Of a stretch of 64,000 nt of DNA, positions 41,850-53,149 are shown in pieces (the first letter of the stretch is position 1; each line of letters opens with the position of its first letter). This stretch comes from Aedes albopictus (taxonomy: Eukaryota; Arthropoda; Insecta; Diptera; Culicidae). Both the position numbers and the translations under genes were made by a program. Where the stretch lies: the NCBI RefSeq assembly GCF_035046485.1, contig NC_085137.1:312243164-312307163 (forward strand). Reading direction: 5' to 3'. The notes below the pieces were generated by a model. It did no database searches and was not told the origin of the DNA. It was given only the letters and a program-made list of their open reading frames with translations.

Positions 41850-44800
41850 GCCAGCTAAGAGTTGTGTGCTTAGCTAGTAGTGCAGCCTGGGCACTGTTTT
41901 CCGTCTGACTTCAGCTAGATTGAGGAGATACGACACGAGCGTCTGTTCACCAAGGAGGTGCGGCTCAAACAGCGGCTGAATAAAAAACGCGGCATCACGC
42001 CCAGCTAGATCCAAGGTGGTAGCCCCATCAGCGTGATCGCCCCTGTGTTGGTTGGGACGTTAAACAGAACTGGCACGATGGCCCTCCGGCGAGGCAGAAG
42101 TGTTGGCGTAGGCCCAATAAGTCACCCGTAAAAATCCCCATTGCGAATAACATAGGAGGAAATAGGACTCGATACAATCGGCAAAGACCCACGCGACGAA
42201 ATAAGGACTACGATTGGAAACTTGGAAAATGAAATATTCTACGACGAATTACATCCCCAAAACTTTGATTTCGTGGCGTTGCAGGAACTTTGTTGGACTG
42301 GACAGAAAGTGTGGAAAAGCGGGCATCGAGCGGCTACCTTCTACCAAAGCTGTGGCACCACCAATGAACTGGGAACAGGATTTATAGTGGTGAGCAAGAT
42401 GCGACAACGTGTGATCGGGTGGCAGCCGATCAACGCAAGGATGTGCATGTTAAGAGTTAAGGGCCGTTTCTTCAACTACAGCATCATCAACGTCCACTGT
42501 CCACACGAAGGGAGACGTGATGACGAGTAAGAACCGTTCTACGCGCAGTTAGAGCAAACATACGATGGTTGCTCGCCGCGTGACGTGAAAATCGTTGTCG
42601 GCGACATGAACGCGCAGGTAGGAAGGGAGGAAATGTACAGACCGGTAATCGGGTGAAACAGCCTGCACGCCGTATCGAATGATAACGGCCAGCGATGCGT
42701 AAACTTTTCAGCCTCCCGTGGTATGGTAGTCCGAAGCACCTTCTTCCACCGCAAAGATGTCCACAAAGTCATCTGGAGATCACCCGACCATCAAACAGAA
42801 AACCAAATCGACCACGTTCTAATCGACGGGAAATTCTTCTCGGATATAACCAATGTTCGGACATACCGCAGTGTGAATATAGATTCACTACTTAGTCGTT
42901 GTATGCATGCGCTCAAAACTTTCGACAGTTATCACCACGCGTCGAAGTCGAACGCCGCGGCTCAACATCGAGCAGCTGCGTAACATAGAAGTGGCTCAAG
43001 ACTACGCGCTGCAGTTAACAGTGGCCCTACCAACGGAAGAGCAGCTTGGCGCAGCTACACTTGAAGATGGCTGGAGGGACATCCGATCCGAAATAGGTAG
43101 TACCTCGGCTACAGCAGTAGGCTTCGCGACTCCGAATCACAGAAACGACTGGTACGACGGCGAATGTGAACGGTTGAAAAACGAGAAGAATGCAGCATGG
43201 GCGAGAATGCTGCAACACCGTACGAGAGCGAATGAGGCGCGGAACAGGCAGAACTCAGTCTTCAAGAGGAAGAAGCGCCAGCAGGAAGAACGAGATCGCG
43301 AAGTGATGGAATAGCTGTACCGCGCTAAGGACACACGAAAGTTCTACGAGAAGCTGAACCGCTCGCGCAGAGGCTTTGTGCCACAAGCCGACATGTGCCG
43401 AGATAATCACGGGGGTCGAGAGGCGGCGGTAGCATTACGATGAGCACCTCAATGGCGACGTTGCAAGTACCGAAGGTGGCGTGGTAACAGATCTTGGAGT
43501 ATGTGCACAGGACGAAAGACTTCCGGCCCCTGACCTTCAAGAGATTGAGGAGGAGGTTGGCCGGTTGAAAAACAACAAAGCCGCTGGGGCAGATCAACTA
43601 CCAAGCGAGCTTCTAAAATACGGTGGAGAAGCACTGGTGAGAGCACTACACTGGGTCATTACCAAGATTTGGGAGGAGGAAGTATTACCGGAGGAATGGA
43701 TGGAAGGTATCGTGTGTCCCATCTATAAAAAGGGCGACAAGTTGGATTGCGGGAACTATCGCGCGATCACACTACTGAACGCTGCCTACAAGGTACTCTC
43801 TCAAATTTTATACCGTCGTCTATCACCGATTGCAAGAGAGTTCGTGGGGCAATATCAGGCTGGATTTATGGGTGAACGCGGTACAACGGACCAGATGTTC
43901 GCCATCCGCCAGGTGTTGCAGAAATGCCGCGAATACAACGTGCCCACGCATCACTTGTTCATCGATTTCAAATCGGCGTATGATACAATCGATCGAGAAT
44001 AACTATGGCAGATTATGCACGAATACGGATTCCCCGATAAACTGAGACGATTGATAAAGGCGACGATGAATCGAGTGATGTGCGTAGTTCGAGTATCAGG
44101 GGCACTCTCGTGTCCCTTTGAATCTCGTAGAGGGTTACGGCAAGGTGATGGTCTTTCGTGCTGTTCAACATTGCTTTAGAGGGTGTAATTAGGAGAGCGG
44201 GGATAAACACGAGTGGAATGATTTTTACGAAGTCTGTTCAGCTGCTTGGTTTCGCTGATGATATTGATATTATTGCTCGTAAATTTGAGACGATGGCGGA
44301 AACGTACATCCGACTAAAGAGTGAAGCCAGGCGAATCGGATTAATCATTAATGTGTCGAAGACAAAGTACATGATGGCAAAGGGCTCCAGAGAGGGATCA
44401 GCGCGCCCGCCACCCCGAATTTATATCGACGGTGATGAAATCGAGGCGGTTGAAGAATTCGTGTACTTGGGCTCACTGGTGACCGCCGACAACGACACTA
44501 GCAGAGAAATTCAGAGGCGCATTGTGGCAGGAAATTGAGCTTACTTTGGACTCCGCAGAACTCTACGATCGAATAAAGTTCGCCGTAACACGAAGTTAAC
44601 CATCTACAAAACGCTGATTAGACCGGTCGTCCTCTATGGGCACGAAACATGGACCCTACGTGCAGAGGACCAACGCGCCCTTGGAGTTTTCGAACGTAAG
44701 ATGTTGCGTGCCATCTACGGTTGAGTGCAGATGGAAGACGATACTTGGAGAAGGCGAATGAATAACGAGCTGCATCAGCTGCTGAGAGAACCAACCATCG

Positions 44801-45110
44801 TCCATACCGCGAAAATCGGGAGGTTACGGTGGGCGCGTCACGTCATCAGGATGTCGGATAGCAATCCGACTAAAATGGTTCTCGAGAGTCATCCGACCGG
44901 TACAAGAAGACGTGGAGCGCAGCGAGCTAGGTGGGTCGACCAAGTGGAGGACGATCTGCGGACCCTACGCAGAGTGCGGAACTGGAGACAAACAGCCATG
45001 CACCGAGTGGAATGGAGACGGCTACTATGTACAGCAGAGGCCACTCCGGCCTTAGCCTTCGTGCCCATAGAGGACTACCGGTCTAATCAGCGTTTTGTAG
45101 ATAGTTAACT
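41850..45110 (+). pseudogene. LINE with endonuclease and reverse transcriptase, multiple stops
   Basis: A leader of about 350 bp precedes the endonuclease text FVALQELCW (about 42265) and KIVVGDMNAQVGREE (about 42590), an APE-type nuclease, then QIDHVLIDGKFF. The RT follows: LKNNKAAGADQLPSELLKYG, EEWMEGIVCPIYKKGD, QAGFMGERGTTDQMFAIRQ, HHLFIDFKSAYDTIDR, then FADDIDIIARKF (about 44250), VYLGSLVTADND, and the C-terminal RLRWARHVIRM (about 44820). In-frame stops near 42530, 42655, 43312, 44001, 44537 and 44723 and shifts inactivate it. The C-terminal GHV-RM-like motif and the single ORF fit an RTE- or jockey-superfamily LINE; the clade is uncertain. Confidence 0.85.
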
Positions 45111-45184
45111 TCGTGTTATGGCAAAGTTTATTCGATCGTAGAGTTCTGCGAAGTCCAAAGTAAGTTCGATTTCCTGACACAATG
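45070..45184 (-). pseudogene. Inverted LINE fragment, first piece
   Basis: The reverse complement matches 44530-44640 of the adjacent LINE (NRTYFGLRRTLRSNK.., LTIYKTLIRPVVLYGHE). It is joined tail-to-tail to the LINE at about 45070 and cut by the foldback MITE at 45185; it continues at 45862. Confidence 0.8.
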
Positions 45185-45861
45185 CACAATGGGAAAAAAT
45201 AAGCATAAAACACGAATAAATTTTGCTCGGAGTGAATGGATTTGAATGAACTTTTGACACAAACTGTAAAATTCTCTAAGGCTTCAGATAAGGAGCGTGT
45301 CATTCACCGTACGATGCTGGAAGTCAATCTATTTAGCTCGTTTTACCCCACTCTCTTTTTCACCTTTTTCGAAAATTCCTGAAGTGCAAAATAAATGGTT
45401 TATTTAAGTCGTGTTTGTGTAAAGCTTCCGTAGTATCGAATGGAGCTGATTTGGCACACCGCACGACTTCACAAATTGAAATATCTCCAAATAACCCCGA
45501 TATCCCCTATTTCTTTGAAATTTCACATGTATCTCCGCCCGCAATCGATAAGAGCAGGACCAACCCTATGTTAAATTGCCGATACTATGGAAGTTTTTAC
45601 ACAAATACGAGTTAAATAAGTCATTTATTTTGCGCGCCAGTCGGGAATAGATGAGGATTTTCTCAAAAAGGCATATGATAGAGAGAGTGGAGTAAAACGA
45701 GCTAAATACACTGATTTCCAGCATCGTGCGGTGAATGACACCCTCCTTATCTGAAACTGTAGAGATTTTTACAGTTTCTGTCAAAAATTCATTCGAATCC
45801 ATCCACTCCGAGCAGAGATTATGAATTTATTCGCGTTTTATATCTATTTTTTCCCACTGTG
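45185..45861. mobile_element. Foldback MITE, 677 bp, arms of about 200 bp or more
   Basis: CACAATGGGAAAAAATAAGC and the inverted right end CACAGTGGGAAAAAATAGAT start long arms that stay alignable for most of the element (TCAGATAAGGAGGGTGTCAT, ACGATGCTGGAAATCA). CAATG is duplicated (45180-45184 and 45862-45866). The interrupted LINE text proves the insertion. No coding frame. Confidence 0.87.
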
Positions 45862-45965
45862 CAATGCGTCTCTGAATTTCTCTGCTGGTATCGTTGTCGG
45901 CGGTCACCATTGAGCCCAAGTATGTACACGAATTCTTCAACCACCTCGATTTCATCACCGTCGAA
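45862..45965 (-). pseudogene. Inverted LINE fragment, second piece
   Basis: The reverse complement reads DGDEIEVVEEFVY..LGS.VTADND, matching 44430-44525 of the LINE upstream. The MITE split it at the REIQRRIV codons. Confidence 0.78.
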
Positions 45966-46250
45966 AGAAATTAAATTTAAAGTTTAAATTAAATTTCTTC
46001 GAGATATCCTCCAGAAATAGCTTCAAATATTCTTTGAGATAATTCCTCCAGAAATGCCTTCAAAGGTATAAATTTCTTTGAAAGATTCTTCGGAAATTTA
46101 ATCAATTTCAAAGTTCCTCCAGAAATTCCTTCGGAAAATTGTCCAAGAGTTCATTCGTGAATAACAACAGTTCTTGGTGGAATCTCTTACAGAATTCATC
46201 ATGATTGTTTTAGAACTTCCTTCAACATTTCCTACAAATGCGCCATCGCG
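45966..46250. repeat. Degenerate TTCCTCCAGAAAT-type array
   Basis: TTCCTCCAGAAATGCC, TTCCTCCAGAAATTCC and TTCTTTGAAAGATTC recur at about 30-bp steps; same style as the other GAATTCC arrays. Confidence 0.6.
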
Positions 46251-46562
46251 TTTCTTTTTTGACTGCCTTCGAAAATTACTCTATGATTACACCGTTCAAC
46301 ACTAAATTTGTTATGGGATAAGAAAATAAGAACAGGGATTTGGGACCCTAGAAGTGTCATAGTAAGAAAGTTTTTGAAAAATATTGGATCGGGCCTTCAC
46401 AGTTTATGACCGAAGTATTGTATGGAGAACTTGAGGTGTTCAATTGATATGTGCATTAGAACGTGCCGTGCATATTTTTAGGCGTTAGGCAATAACGAAA
46501 CAAACATACCGAACGAGGTCGCTGATTTAGAATATGTTGTCCAAATTCTTACAAGTTATGTA
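46251..46562. other. Unassigned; right part is a reversed MITE C fragment
   Basis: 46251-46520 has no recognisable content. From about 46525 GGTCGCTGATTTAGAATATG..CCAAATTCTTACAAG is the reverse complement of internal MITE C sequence and is the target of the next insertion. Confidence 0.5.
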
Positions 46563-47345
46563 CCGTAATCCGGGGTATCATTGATCAGCGGGGTAACATT
46601 GATCGGCTTGACACACCTCATGAAATGTTCAAACAAGCATTTTACATTGAATCAGTTTCTACTATGGAATGGTATATCGTAATCTGCTATCATTTAGCTA
46701 TTAAATGACATGCAATTTATGATAATTGAATTTTATAAACATTGAATTAAATCGGTTTTTCCATAATTGTGTTTCGTAACGCAATGAGATACACTTGCAA
46801 ACATTCATGCTTGGCGTGAATACTAGATATAATATGAGGTTCGAAATCACTGTATTACTTCAATATGATATCCTAGAGTGGAATTTAGTAAACGAAACTT
46901 TTATGAAAATGCTAGTTTTCAGTAAAATATACGATTTATTAAAAGTCGGTTATCAATTCCTTAAGCCATTGCCTACCTTTAGGCGTTATTCGTGGTTTAG
47001 ATGATTTTAATCCTAAAATAACTTAAAAAGTACATTATTTGTAAGAATTTGGACAACATATTCGAAATCAGCGACCCCGAGTTTAGTAAGTAAGGGTATT
47101 TTCAACACAAATGAACATTGATCACTGACATGATCAATGTTACCCCAAATCAACACAATCAAAAATTAGATTTAAAAAGCTATTTAAACATGTTTTAAAG
47201 TTTTACAATACTTTTTCGAGTAGCTTAACACAAACCCAGAGGGCCAGTACTTCTTTTAAAAATATAAAACATGTAATATTTGCTTTAACAAGAGAATTAT
47301 TCAAGAAAGATCGAAAATTCTGATCAATGTTACCCCGGATTACGG
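46563..47345 (+). mobile_element. MITE C, copy 1, 783 bp, inserted in a reversed copy
   Basis: CCGTAATCCGGGGTATCATT starts it, and CAATGTTACCCCGGATTACGG ends it with TA on both sides. The flanks (..CTTACAAGTTATG / CTTTTTGAATTATTTTAG..) join into internal MITE C sequence in the opposite orientation, so the target was another copy. Sub-terminal GATCAATGTTACCCC motifs repeat within the arms. No transposase. Confidence 0.87.
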
Positions 47346-47525
47346 TACTTTTTGAATTATTTTAGCAATAAAATCCTCTAAACCAAGAAGAACGCCTACA
47401 GGTAGCCAATGTCTTAGGAACTTGAATGCATAGTTTATTTTACTAAAAAGAGCATTTTCATAAGGGTTTCGTTTATTAAATCTAACTCTAGGATCAGTCA
47501 AGCCGATCAATGATACCCCGTTTTA
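47346..47525 (-). mobile_element. MITE C, reversed outer copy remnant
   Basis: Collinear with the reverse complement of copy 1 (AACGCCTACAGGTAGCCAATG, TCATAAGGGTTTCGTTTATTA). It ends at CAATGATACCCCGTTTTACG, one of the family ends. It is the right-hand remainder of the copy hit by the insertion at 46563. Confidence 0.78.
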
Positions 47526-47663
47526 CGATATTCTCGCTTGACATGATTACTAGGTTCAATATTAAGTTAATAATCACTGTATAAGCTCAAAATAATATCC
47601 CAGAGTTGGATTTCATAAACAAAACTTTTATGAAAGTGCTCCTTTTCAATAAAATATTCGATA
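47526..47663 (+). mobile_element. MITE C, third copy, left remnant
   Basis: ACTAGGTTCAATATTAAGTTA.. to TTTCAATAAAATATTCGATA aligns with the interior of copy 1. It is interrupted by copy 2 at TA and resumes at 48457. Confidence 0.75.
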
Positions 47664-48456
47664 CCGTAAAACGGGGTATCATTGATCAGCGGGGTAACAT
47701 TGATCGGCTTGACCGCCCTCATGAAATGTTCAAACAAGCATTTTACATTGAATCCGTTTCTGCTATCGAATGGTATATCGTAATCTGCCATTATTCAGCT
47801 ATCGAATGACATGTAATACACGATAATTGAATTTCATAAACAATAAAATAAATCGATTTTTCCATAAGTGTGTTTCGTAACGCAATGAGATACATTGTCA
47901 AAAAATCATGCATGGCATGAATACTAGATACAATATGAGGTTCGAAATCACTGTGTTACTTCAATATGATATCCTAGAGTTGGATTTAATCACCGAAACT
48001 TTTATGAGAATACTATTTTTCAATAAAATTTACGATTTATTAGAAGTAGGCTATCAATTCAATCAAATTCCTTAAGCCATTGCCTATCTTTAGGCGTAAT
48101 ACGCGGATTGGAGGATTTTAATCCTTAAAAAACTCAAAAAGTACAGAACTTGTAAGAATTTGAACAACATATTCGAAATCAGCGCCACCAAATTTAGTAA
48201 GTAAGGGTATTTTCAACACAAACGAATATTGATCTCTGACATGATCAATGTTACCCCAAATCAACAAAATCAAAAATAAGATTAAAAAGTCTATTTAAAC
48301 ATGATTTAAAGTTTTATAATAATTTTTCGAGTAGCTTAACACATACTCAGAGGGCCAGTACCTGTTTTAAAAATATAAAACATGTAACGCTTGCTTTAAC
48401 AAAAGAATTATTCAAGAAAGATCGGAAATTCTGATCAATGTTACCCCGGATTACGG
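47664..48456 (+). mobile_element. MITE C, copy 2, 793 bp, inserted in the third copy
   Basis: CCGTAAAACGGGGTATCATT to CCCCGGATTACGG, with TA at 47662-47663 and 48457-48458. It is collinear with copy 1 except for short indels. The frames here are incidental. Confidence 0.87.
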
Positions 48457-48868
48457 TATATTGAAAGTAGTCCTTCAATTCTTTTAGGAATTGCCTGCCT
48501 TTAGGCGTTTTTCGCGGTCAAGAGAATTTTAATCCTAAAATAACTGAAAAAGTACACAACTTGTAAGAATTTAGACAACATACTCGAAATCAGCGATCCC
48601 GAATTTAGTAAGTAAGGGTAATTTCAACACTAACGATCATTGATCACTGACATGATAAATGTTACCCCAAATCAACAAATTTAAAAATTGGAATGAAAAG
48701 GCTATCTAAACATGTTTTAAAGTTTCACAATATTATTTAAACTAGCTAAACTCGTACTCATAGGGTCCGTACTTGTTTTAAAAATATAAAACATGTTACG
48801 TTTGCTCAAACAAGGAAAATTAATCAAGAAAGATCGAAAATGTTGATCAATGTTACCCCGGATTACGG
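48457..48868 (+). mobile_element. MITE C, third copy, right remnant
   Basis: TATTGAAAGTAGTCCTTCAA.. to ATGTTACCCCGGATTACGG completes the copy split by copy 2. Confidence 0.78.
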
Positions 48869-48894
48869 TACCTAATTTTTTAGGTATTGATGTT

Positions 48895-48990
48895 TGAATG
48901 CAAATTACTGTACTGGTCGATGTAATCAAAGATTTAGCATGAAACCTGCAGGGGTGTCCATTATGCCCGTCCTCTTTTTGCTAATTTGTT
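48895..48990 (-). mobile_element. Fragment of MITE D
   Basis: GGTCGATGTAATCAAAGATT..GCAGGGGTGTCCATTATGCCC is the reverse complement of part of the MITE at 51145-51999, so this is an internal fragment and not an end. Confidence 0.65.
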
Positions 48991-49199
48991 GGAAACTATT
49001 TGGAAAATTCCTCCAGACTTCCTTATCGGCATATGCATCCACAATTCCACCAGGAATAACTTAGAAAATTCCACCAGACTTCCTTTGGAAATTCCACCCA
49101 GTGTAAGGTCGGTAACATACAGCATAGGAAACCTTCACTTAATAATATTTTAGATGTTATTCTACAGTCAAAAACTTTTCTAGATGAAAATTGACATCG

Positions 49200-50321
49200 G
49201 TACAAAAAAATAAATAACTAAAAATAAAAAGTGTTCGAAATGTTCACCACCACACACACATATTTAACCCCTTATTTACTTCGTCCATAATATTTATAAA
49301 ATTTAGTTTTTCTTTTACAATACGAGCTGCATCTTGTATGTGCTCTATCAGCTGTTTACTGATCTGAATTGGAGCGGAAACAACTTCAATTTTCATTCGA
49401 TCCCAAAGGACAAAAGTCCATTGGGGTCAAATCTGGATTTCTGGGAGGTCAGCAATTGACCCGTTTCGGCCGATCCAAGGTTCGAAGAAAATTTCGTTTA
49501 ACAAGTCCCTCACCACGTTTGTTGAGTGTGGTGGTGCTCCATCTTGCTGGAACAGCCCTACGCCGCCTTATAGCATAGGGAATAATATCATCCAGCAAGG
49601 TTGGGAACTGATCTCGTAGGAACTCGATGCATTTTTGGCTCGATAGGGTCTCCTCGATGATGTAAGAGCCGACGAGGTATGGATTAATAATACCAGCCCA
49701 TACATTACTGGAAAATTTCATCTGTGTCTGTGTCTCCTGTTCTCTGTGTTGGTTATGGCAGTTGAAAAACCCAGCTCGAGTGAACGTGCACTCGTCCGTC
49801 CATAAGATGTTTCCCAGAATTTCGTGAGTTTTCGTGCTTTGACACCAGTTGGCAAAATTGCAGTCGTTCGTGCTTTGTCGTTAGCCGGTACCTGGAGTGT
49901 ATGGAATGGGTCCATTTTTTCGCCATGCAAAACGTTCCACACGTCCCAGTGCAAAATTAGGAGTTGAACTACGACTCGCCGGGTACTGGTGGAAACGGAT
50001 CGTTGCCAACGATTTGTAGGATTTAATCCTCCGTGGTTGGTTCTACCCTCCGCCGAAGCTGGCCTGCACGCGGTCGATTTGAGAACAATGTCTCCTCCCG
50101 TAGTCGGCGGCGGCACGTTGTCGTAAACGTTTCTGTGAACTGTATGAAGAAACTTCAATGCTAACATTTTTTTTCTTACCAGCGTCATGCAGTCGACGAT
50201 TGGAAATCTTATTCAGATACTTCTCACGTGCTGCCATTGCAATACAGTTTGTGTATCCGTAACACAGATGAAAGTCCGCAAACTCTTCCGGAGAATACAT
50301 TTTGTTGCTTTCCAAGTTCAA
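49200..50321 (-). pseudogene. Mariner-like transposase pseudogene
   Basis: The minus-strand frame at 50321 begins with MYSPEEFADFHLCYGYTNC and ISNRRL, like the helix-turn-helix domain often annotated DUF4817 at the front of an insect Tc1/mariner transposase group. After frame changes: IHRN-like text, ILWTDECTFTRAGFFNCHNQ (first catalytic Asp, about 49790), VWAGIINPYLVGSY, then FQQDGAPPH (second Asp, about 49540), WIGRNG and a decayed third catalytic region. C-terminal text of the family (ending FEHLL in intact members) is barely visible at about 49230. At least three frameshifts and stops. No TIRs were found. Confidence 0.75.
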
Positions 50322-50492
50322 GAATGACAGCTGAAGAAACTGATTAATTTGATGTTTTCATGGCCTACTTGCCTTTTCATTTTCAGCAGTCACGTAGCTG
50401 TAACACAGATAAGCTCTTATGATTGTAGATTCATATCCATTTCAACTGTGCTCGGTTTAGTTATTTTTTTTTTAAGAAAATGATTTTCCGTA
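50322..50492. other. No gene seen
   Basis: Short AT-rich spacer between the transposase pseudogene and MITE C. A transposon end could lie here, but no inverted partner was found. Confidence 0.4.
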
Positions 50493-50777
50493 CCGTAATT
50501 CGGGGTAACAATGATCACTTTTTTATATCTTTCTCTGATAGTTTCCTGATACAAGCAAATGATCCATGTTATAAATTTTTAAAACTGGTTGGCCCTTTTA
50601 GTACGTGTTATGCTACTTTTAAAAGTATTCCGAAACTTTAAAACAATTTTTAATAGAATTTTTAATCAAATTTTCGATTTTGTTGATTTGGGGTAACATT
50701 GATCACCTAAGTGAACAATGTTCGATTGTATTTAAAATACCCTTACTTACTAAATTCTGGGTCTCGGATTTCGAATA
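50493..50777 (-). mobile_element. MITE C, copy 4, reversed, first segment
   Basis: It starts CCGTAATTCGGGGTAACAAT and reads in reverse orientation to GGGTCTCGGATTTCGAATA, where copy 5 is inserted at TA. The remainder resumes at 52419. Confidence 0.8.
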
Positions 50778-52418
50778 CCGTAGAACGGGGTATCATTGAT
50801 CAGTAGGGTAACATTTATCGGATTGACCGACCTCATGAAATGTTCAAACGAGCAATTTACATTGAATCAGTTTCTGCTATCGAATGGTATATCGTAATCT
50901 GCTATCATTTAGCTATTAAATGACATGCAATTCATGAAAATTAAATTTCATGAACATTGAAATAAATCGATTTTTCCATAACTGTGTTTCGTAACGCAAC
51001 GAGATACATTGTCAAGCATTCGTGCTTGGCGTGAATACTAGATACAATATGAGGTTCGAAATCGCTGTATAACTTCAATATGATATTCTAGAGTTGGATT
51101 TAATAAACGAAACTTTTATGAAAAAGCTGTTTTTCAATGAAGTAGGGGGATTAGGGGCATAATGGACACCCTAAGCAAATGAGTACGTTAGACCTGTATA
51201 ACGAAGAAAAACTAAACATATTATCAGTTGGCTTACAACTTTAACTTGTTTCCTACGTATCTCAATCATTTACAGCAGGTAGAATGTCTTTATTGTGAAG
51301 AATTAGCGAATTTCAAATCGTGTGTTTTTTAGGGCTGGCAGGAAAGGTACTGGGCGAAATGGACACCCGTCGGGGCATAATGGACACCCCTGCATATTTT
51401 ATGCTAATTCTTTGATTACATCGATCAGTTAAGTAATCTGCCTGCGGAGATCAATGCCACAGATATAATACTCCATCTTAGACGAGTTTACATAACATCA
51501 AAGTTAATTAAATAAACTTTCGGCTAAAATAATCGGATTGATTTTTTTCAAACTCTTTAAAACGCCTAACAGTATGCAATACGCGTACATCATTCGTAAT
51601 TGCCGGTGTTCATTTCGCCCCGAATCGACTACAACATTAAAACTGCTATTTTAAGTAAATTCTGATCAAAAATAAAATACTTCATCCATTGCTAAATCTC
51701 CGTATACATGTAGATAAGGTAACAATTCACTTGTTTTTATGGTTGACACACTCAAACACTCGTAATACCTTATTTGATGCTGCTTCGAAATTATAAGAAT
51801 TTCACCATATGAAAAACATATTTCAATTTCAATGATATTTAGGTTATTTTGGAGCAATATAAATGGTACTTTTGAAAAATAGAACATTGACTTGTTCCTT
51901 TACACTTATGCATTAAAAGTTTTCCATAAAAGTCAACGGTTTCGGCAAAAACAGGGGTGTCCATTTCGCCCCGGGTGTCCATTATGCCCCTAATCCCCCT
52001 ATACGATTTATTAAAAGTCGGCTATCAATTCCTTAAGCCATTGCCTATCTTTAGGCGTTATTCGCGGTTTGTAGGATTTTAATCCTGAAATAACTCAAAA
52101 AGTACATAATTTGTAAGAATTTGGACAACAGATTCGAAATCAGCGACCCCGAATTTAGTAAGTAAGGGTATTTTCAACACAAACAAACATTGTTAACTTA
52201 GGTGATCAATGTTACCCCAAATCAACAAAACTAAAAATTAGATTATAAAGCCTGTTTAAACATATTTCAAAGTTTTAGAATACTTTTTCGAGTAGCTTAA
52301 CACATACTCAGAGGGCCAGTACTTGTTTCAAAAATATAAAATGTTGTAATGTTTGCTTTAACAAGAGAATTATTCAAGAACGATCGAAAATTCTGATCAA
52401 TGTTACCTCGGATTACGG
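50778..52418 (+). mobile_element. MITE C, copy 5, itself split by MITE D
   Basis: CCGTAGAACGGGGTATCATT at 50778 and ACCTCGGATTACGG at 52418, with TA on both sides. Its own length without MITE D is about 785 bp, matching copies 1 and 2. MITE D interrupts it at 51145. Confidence 0.85.
51145..51999. mobile_element. MITE D, about 855 bp
   Basis: GGGGGATTAGGGGCATAATG then GACACC at the left pairs with the inverted right end. Internal GTGTCCATTTCGCCCC and GACACCCGTCGGGGC repeats add more inverted motifs at about 51355 and 51955. TA flanks. The target is MITE C copy 5 (..TTTCAATGAAG / CGATTTATTAAAAG..). Confidence 0.85.
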
Positions 52419-52940
52419 TACCCAAGTTTTACATTTTTTTTTTTGCTTATTTGTCTTAGTTTTAAAATTCTTTAAACCGTGATAAACACCTAAACGTAGG
52501 CAATTTATTAAAGATTTTACTACCTTTTATAAATCGTCTGTTTGAAAGAAAATGATCACTTTCATAAAAATTTCGCTTACGAAATTCGGTTCTAGAATAT
52601 CACAGTTATTACAGTGATTTCAAGCCTTACATTGTATCTAGTATTCATGCCAAGCATGAATGTTTGAAAATGTATCCGATTGCGATGCGAAACACAGTTA
52701 AGAAAAAAATCGATTTATTTATTAGTTTATAAAACTATTTTCATGAATTTCATATATGTAATAATTTATAAAACATATTGGTAATCAGGGACCCCGATTT
52801 TAGTAATTATGGGTGTTTTCAACACAAACGAGCTTTGACCTCTATGATAATAAATGTTGAGAGTTGACCTCGTTGACCCAAATCAACAAAGCAAAAATTA
52901 AAATTACAAGCAATTTAGGGAGGTAGGGGCATAATGGACT
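52419..52940. mobile_element. MITE C remnants and a MITE D end
   Basis: 52419 to about 52755 continues copy 4 in reverse orientation (CCTAAACGTAGGCAA, GTATTCATGCCAAGCATGAA). About 52790-52915 is a forward fragment (GGGACCCCGATTTTAGTAA, CCCAAATCAACAAAG). At 52921 AGGTAGGGGCATAATGGA is a MITE D end, broken after 20 bp. Confidence 0.65.
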
Positions 52941-53145
52941 TACTTACTTTCAGTTTTGAGCACGCACGGTGGTGCAGAGGGCCGAATTGAAAGATCTCCA
53001 TCCTGAGCGATTGCCCGCCATCATCGCCTTGACCTGTGACTAGGTCAAATTCTGACTTGATTGATTTCGTTGTTGAGGCTGCGCCGCCATGAGCCTCTGG
53101 GTCTGCCTCTGCTGCGATATCATGCTGGATTCCAATCTAACGCAA
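52941..53145 (-). mobile_element. Retroelement 3' end, minus strand
   Basis: On the minus strand the text CTCATGGCGGCGCAGCCTCA..GGATGGAGATCTTTCAATTC..GTGCGTGCTCAAAACTGAAA ends in an AAGT-type tail. This looks like the 3' end of a LINE. No frame long enough to classify. Confidence 0.5.
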
Positions 53146-53149
53146 ATAA

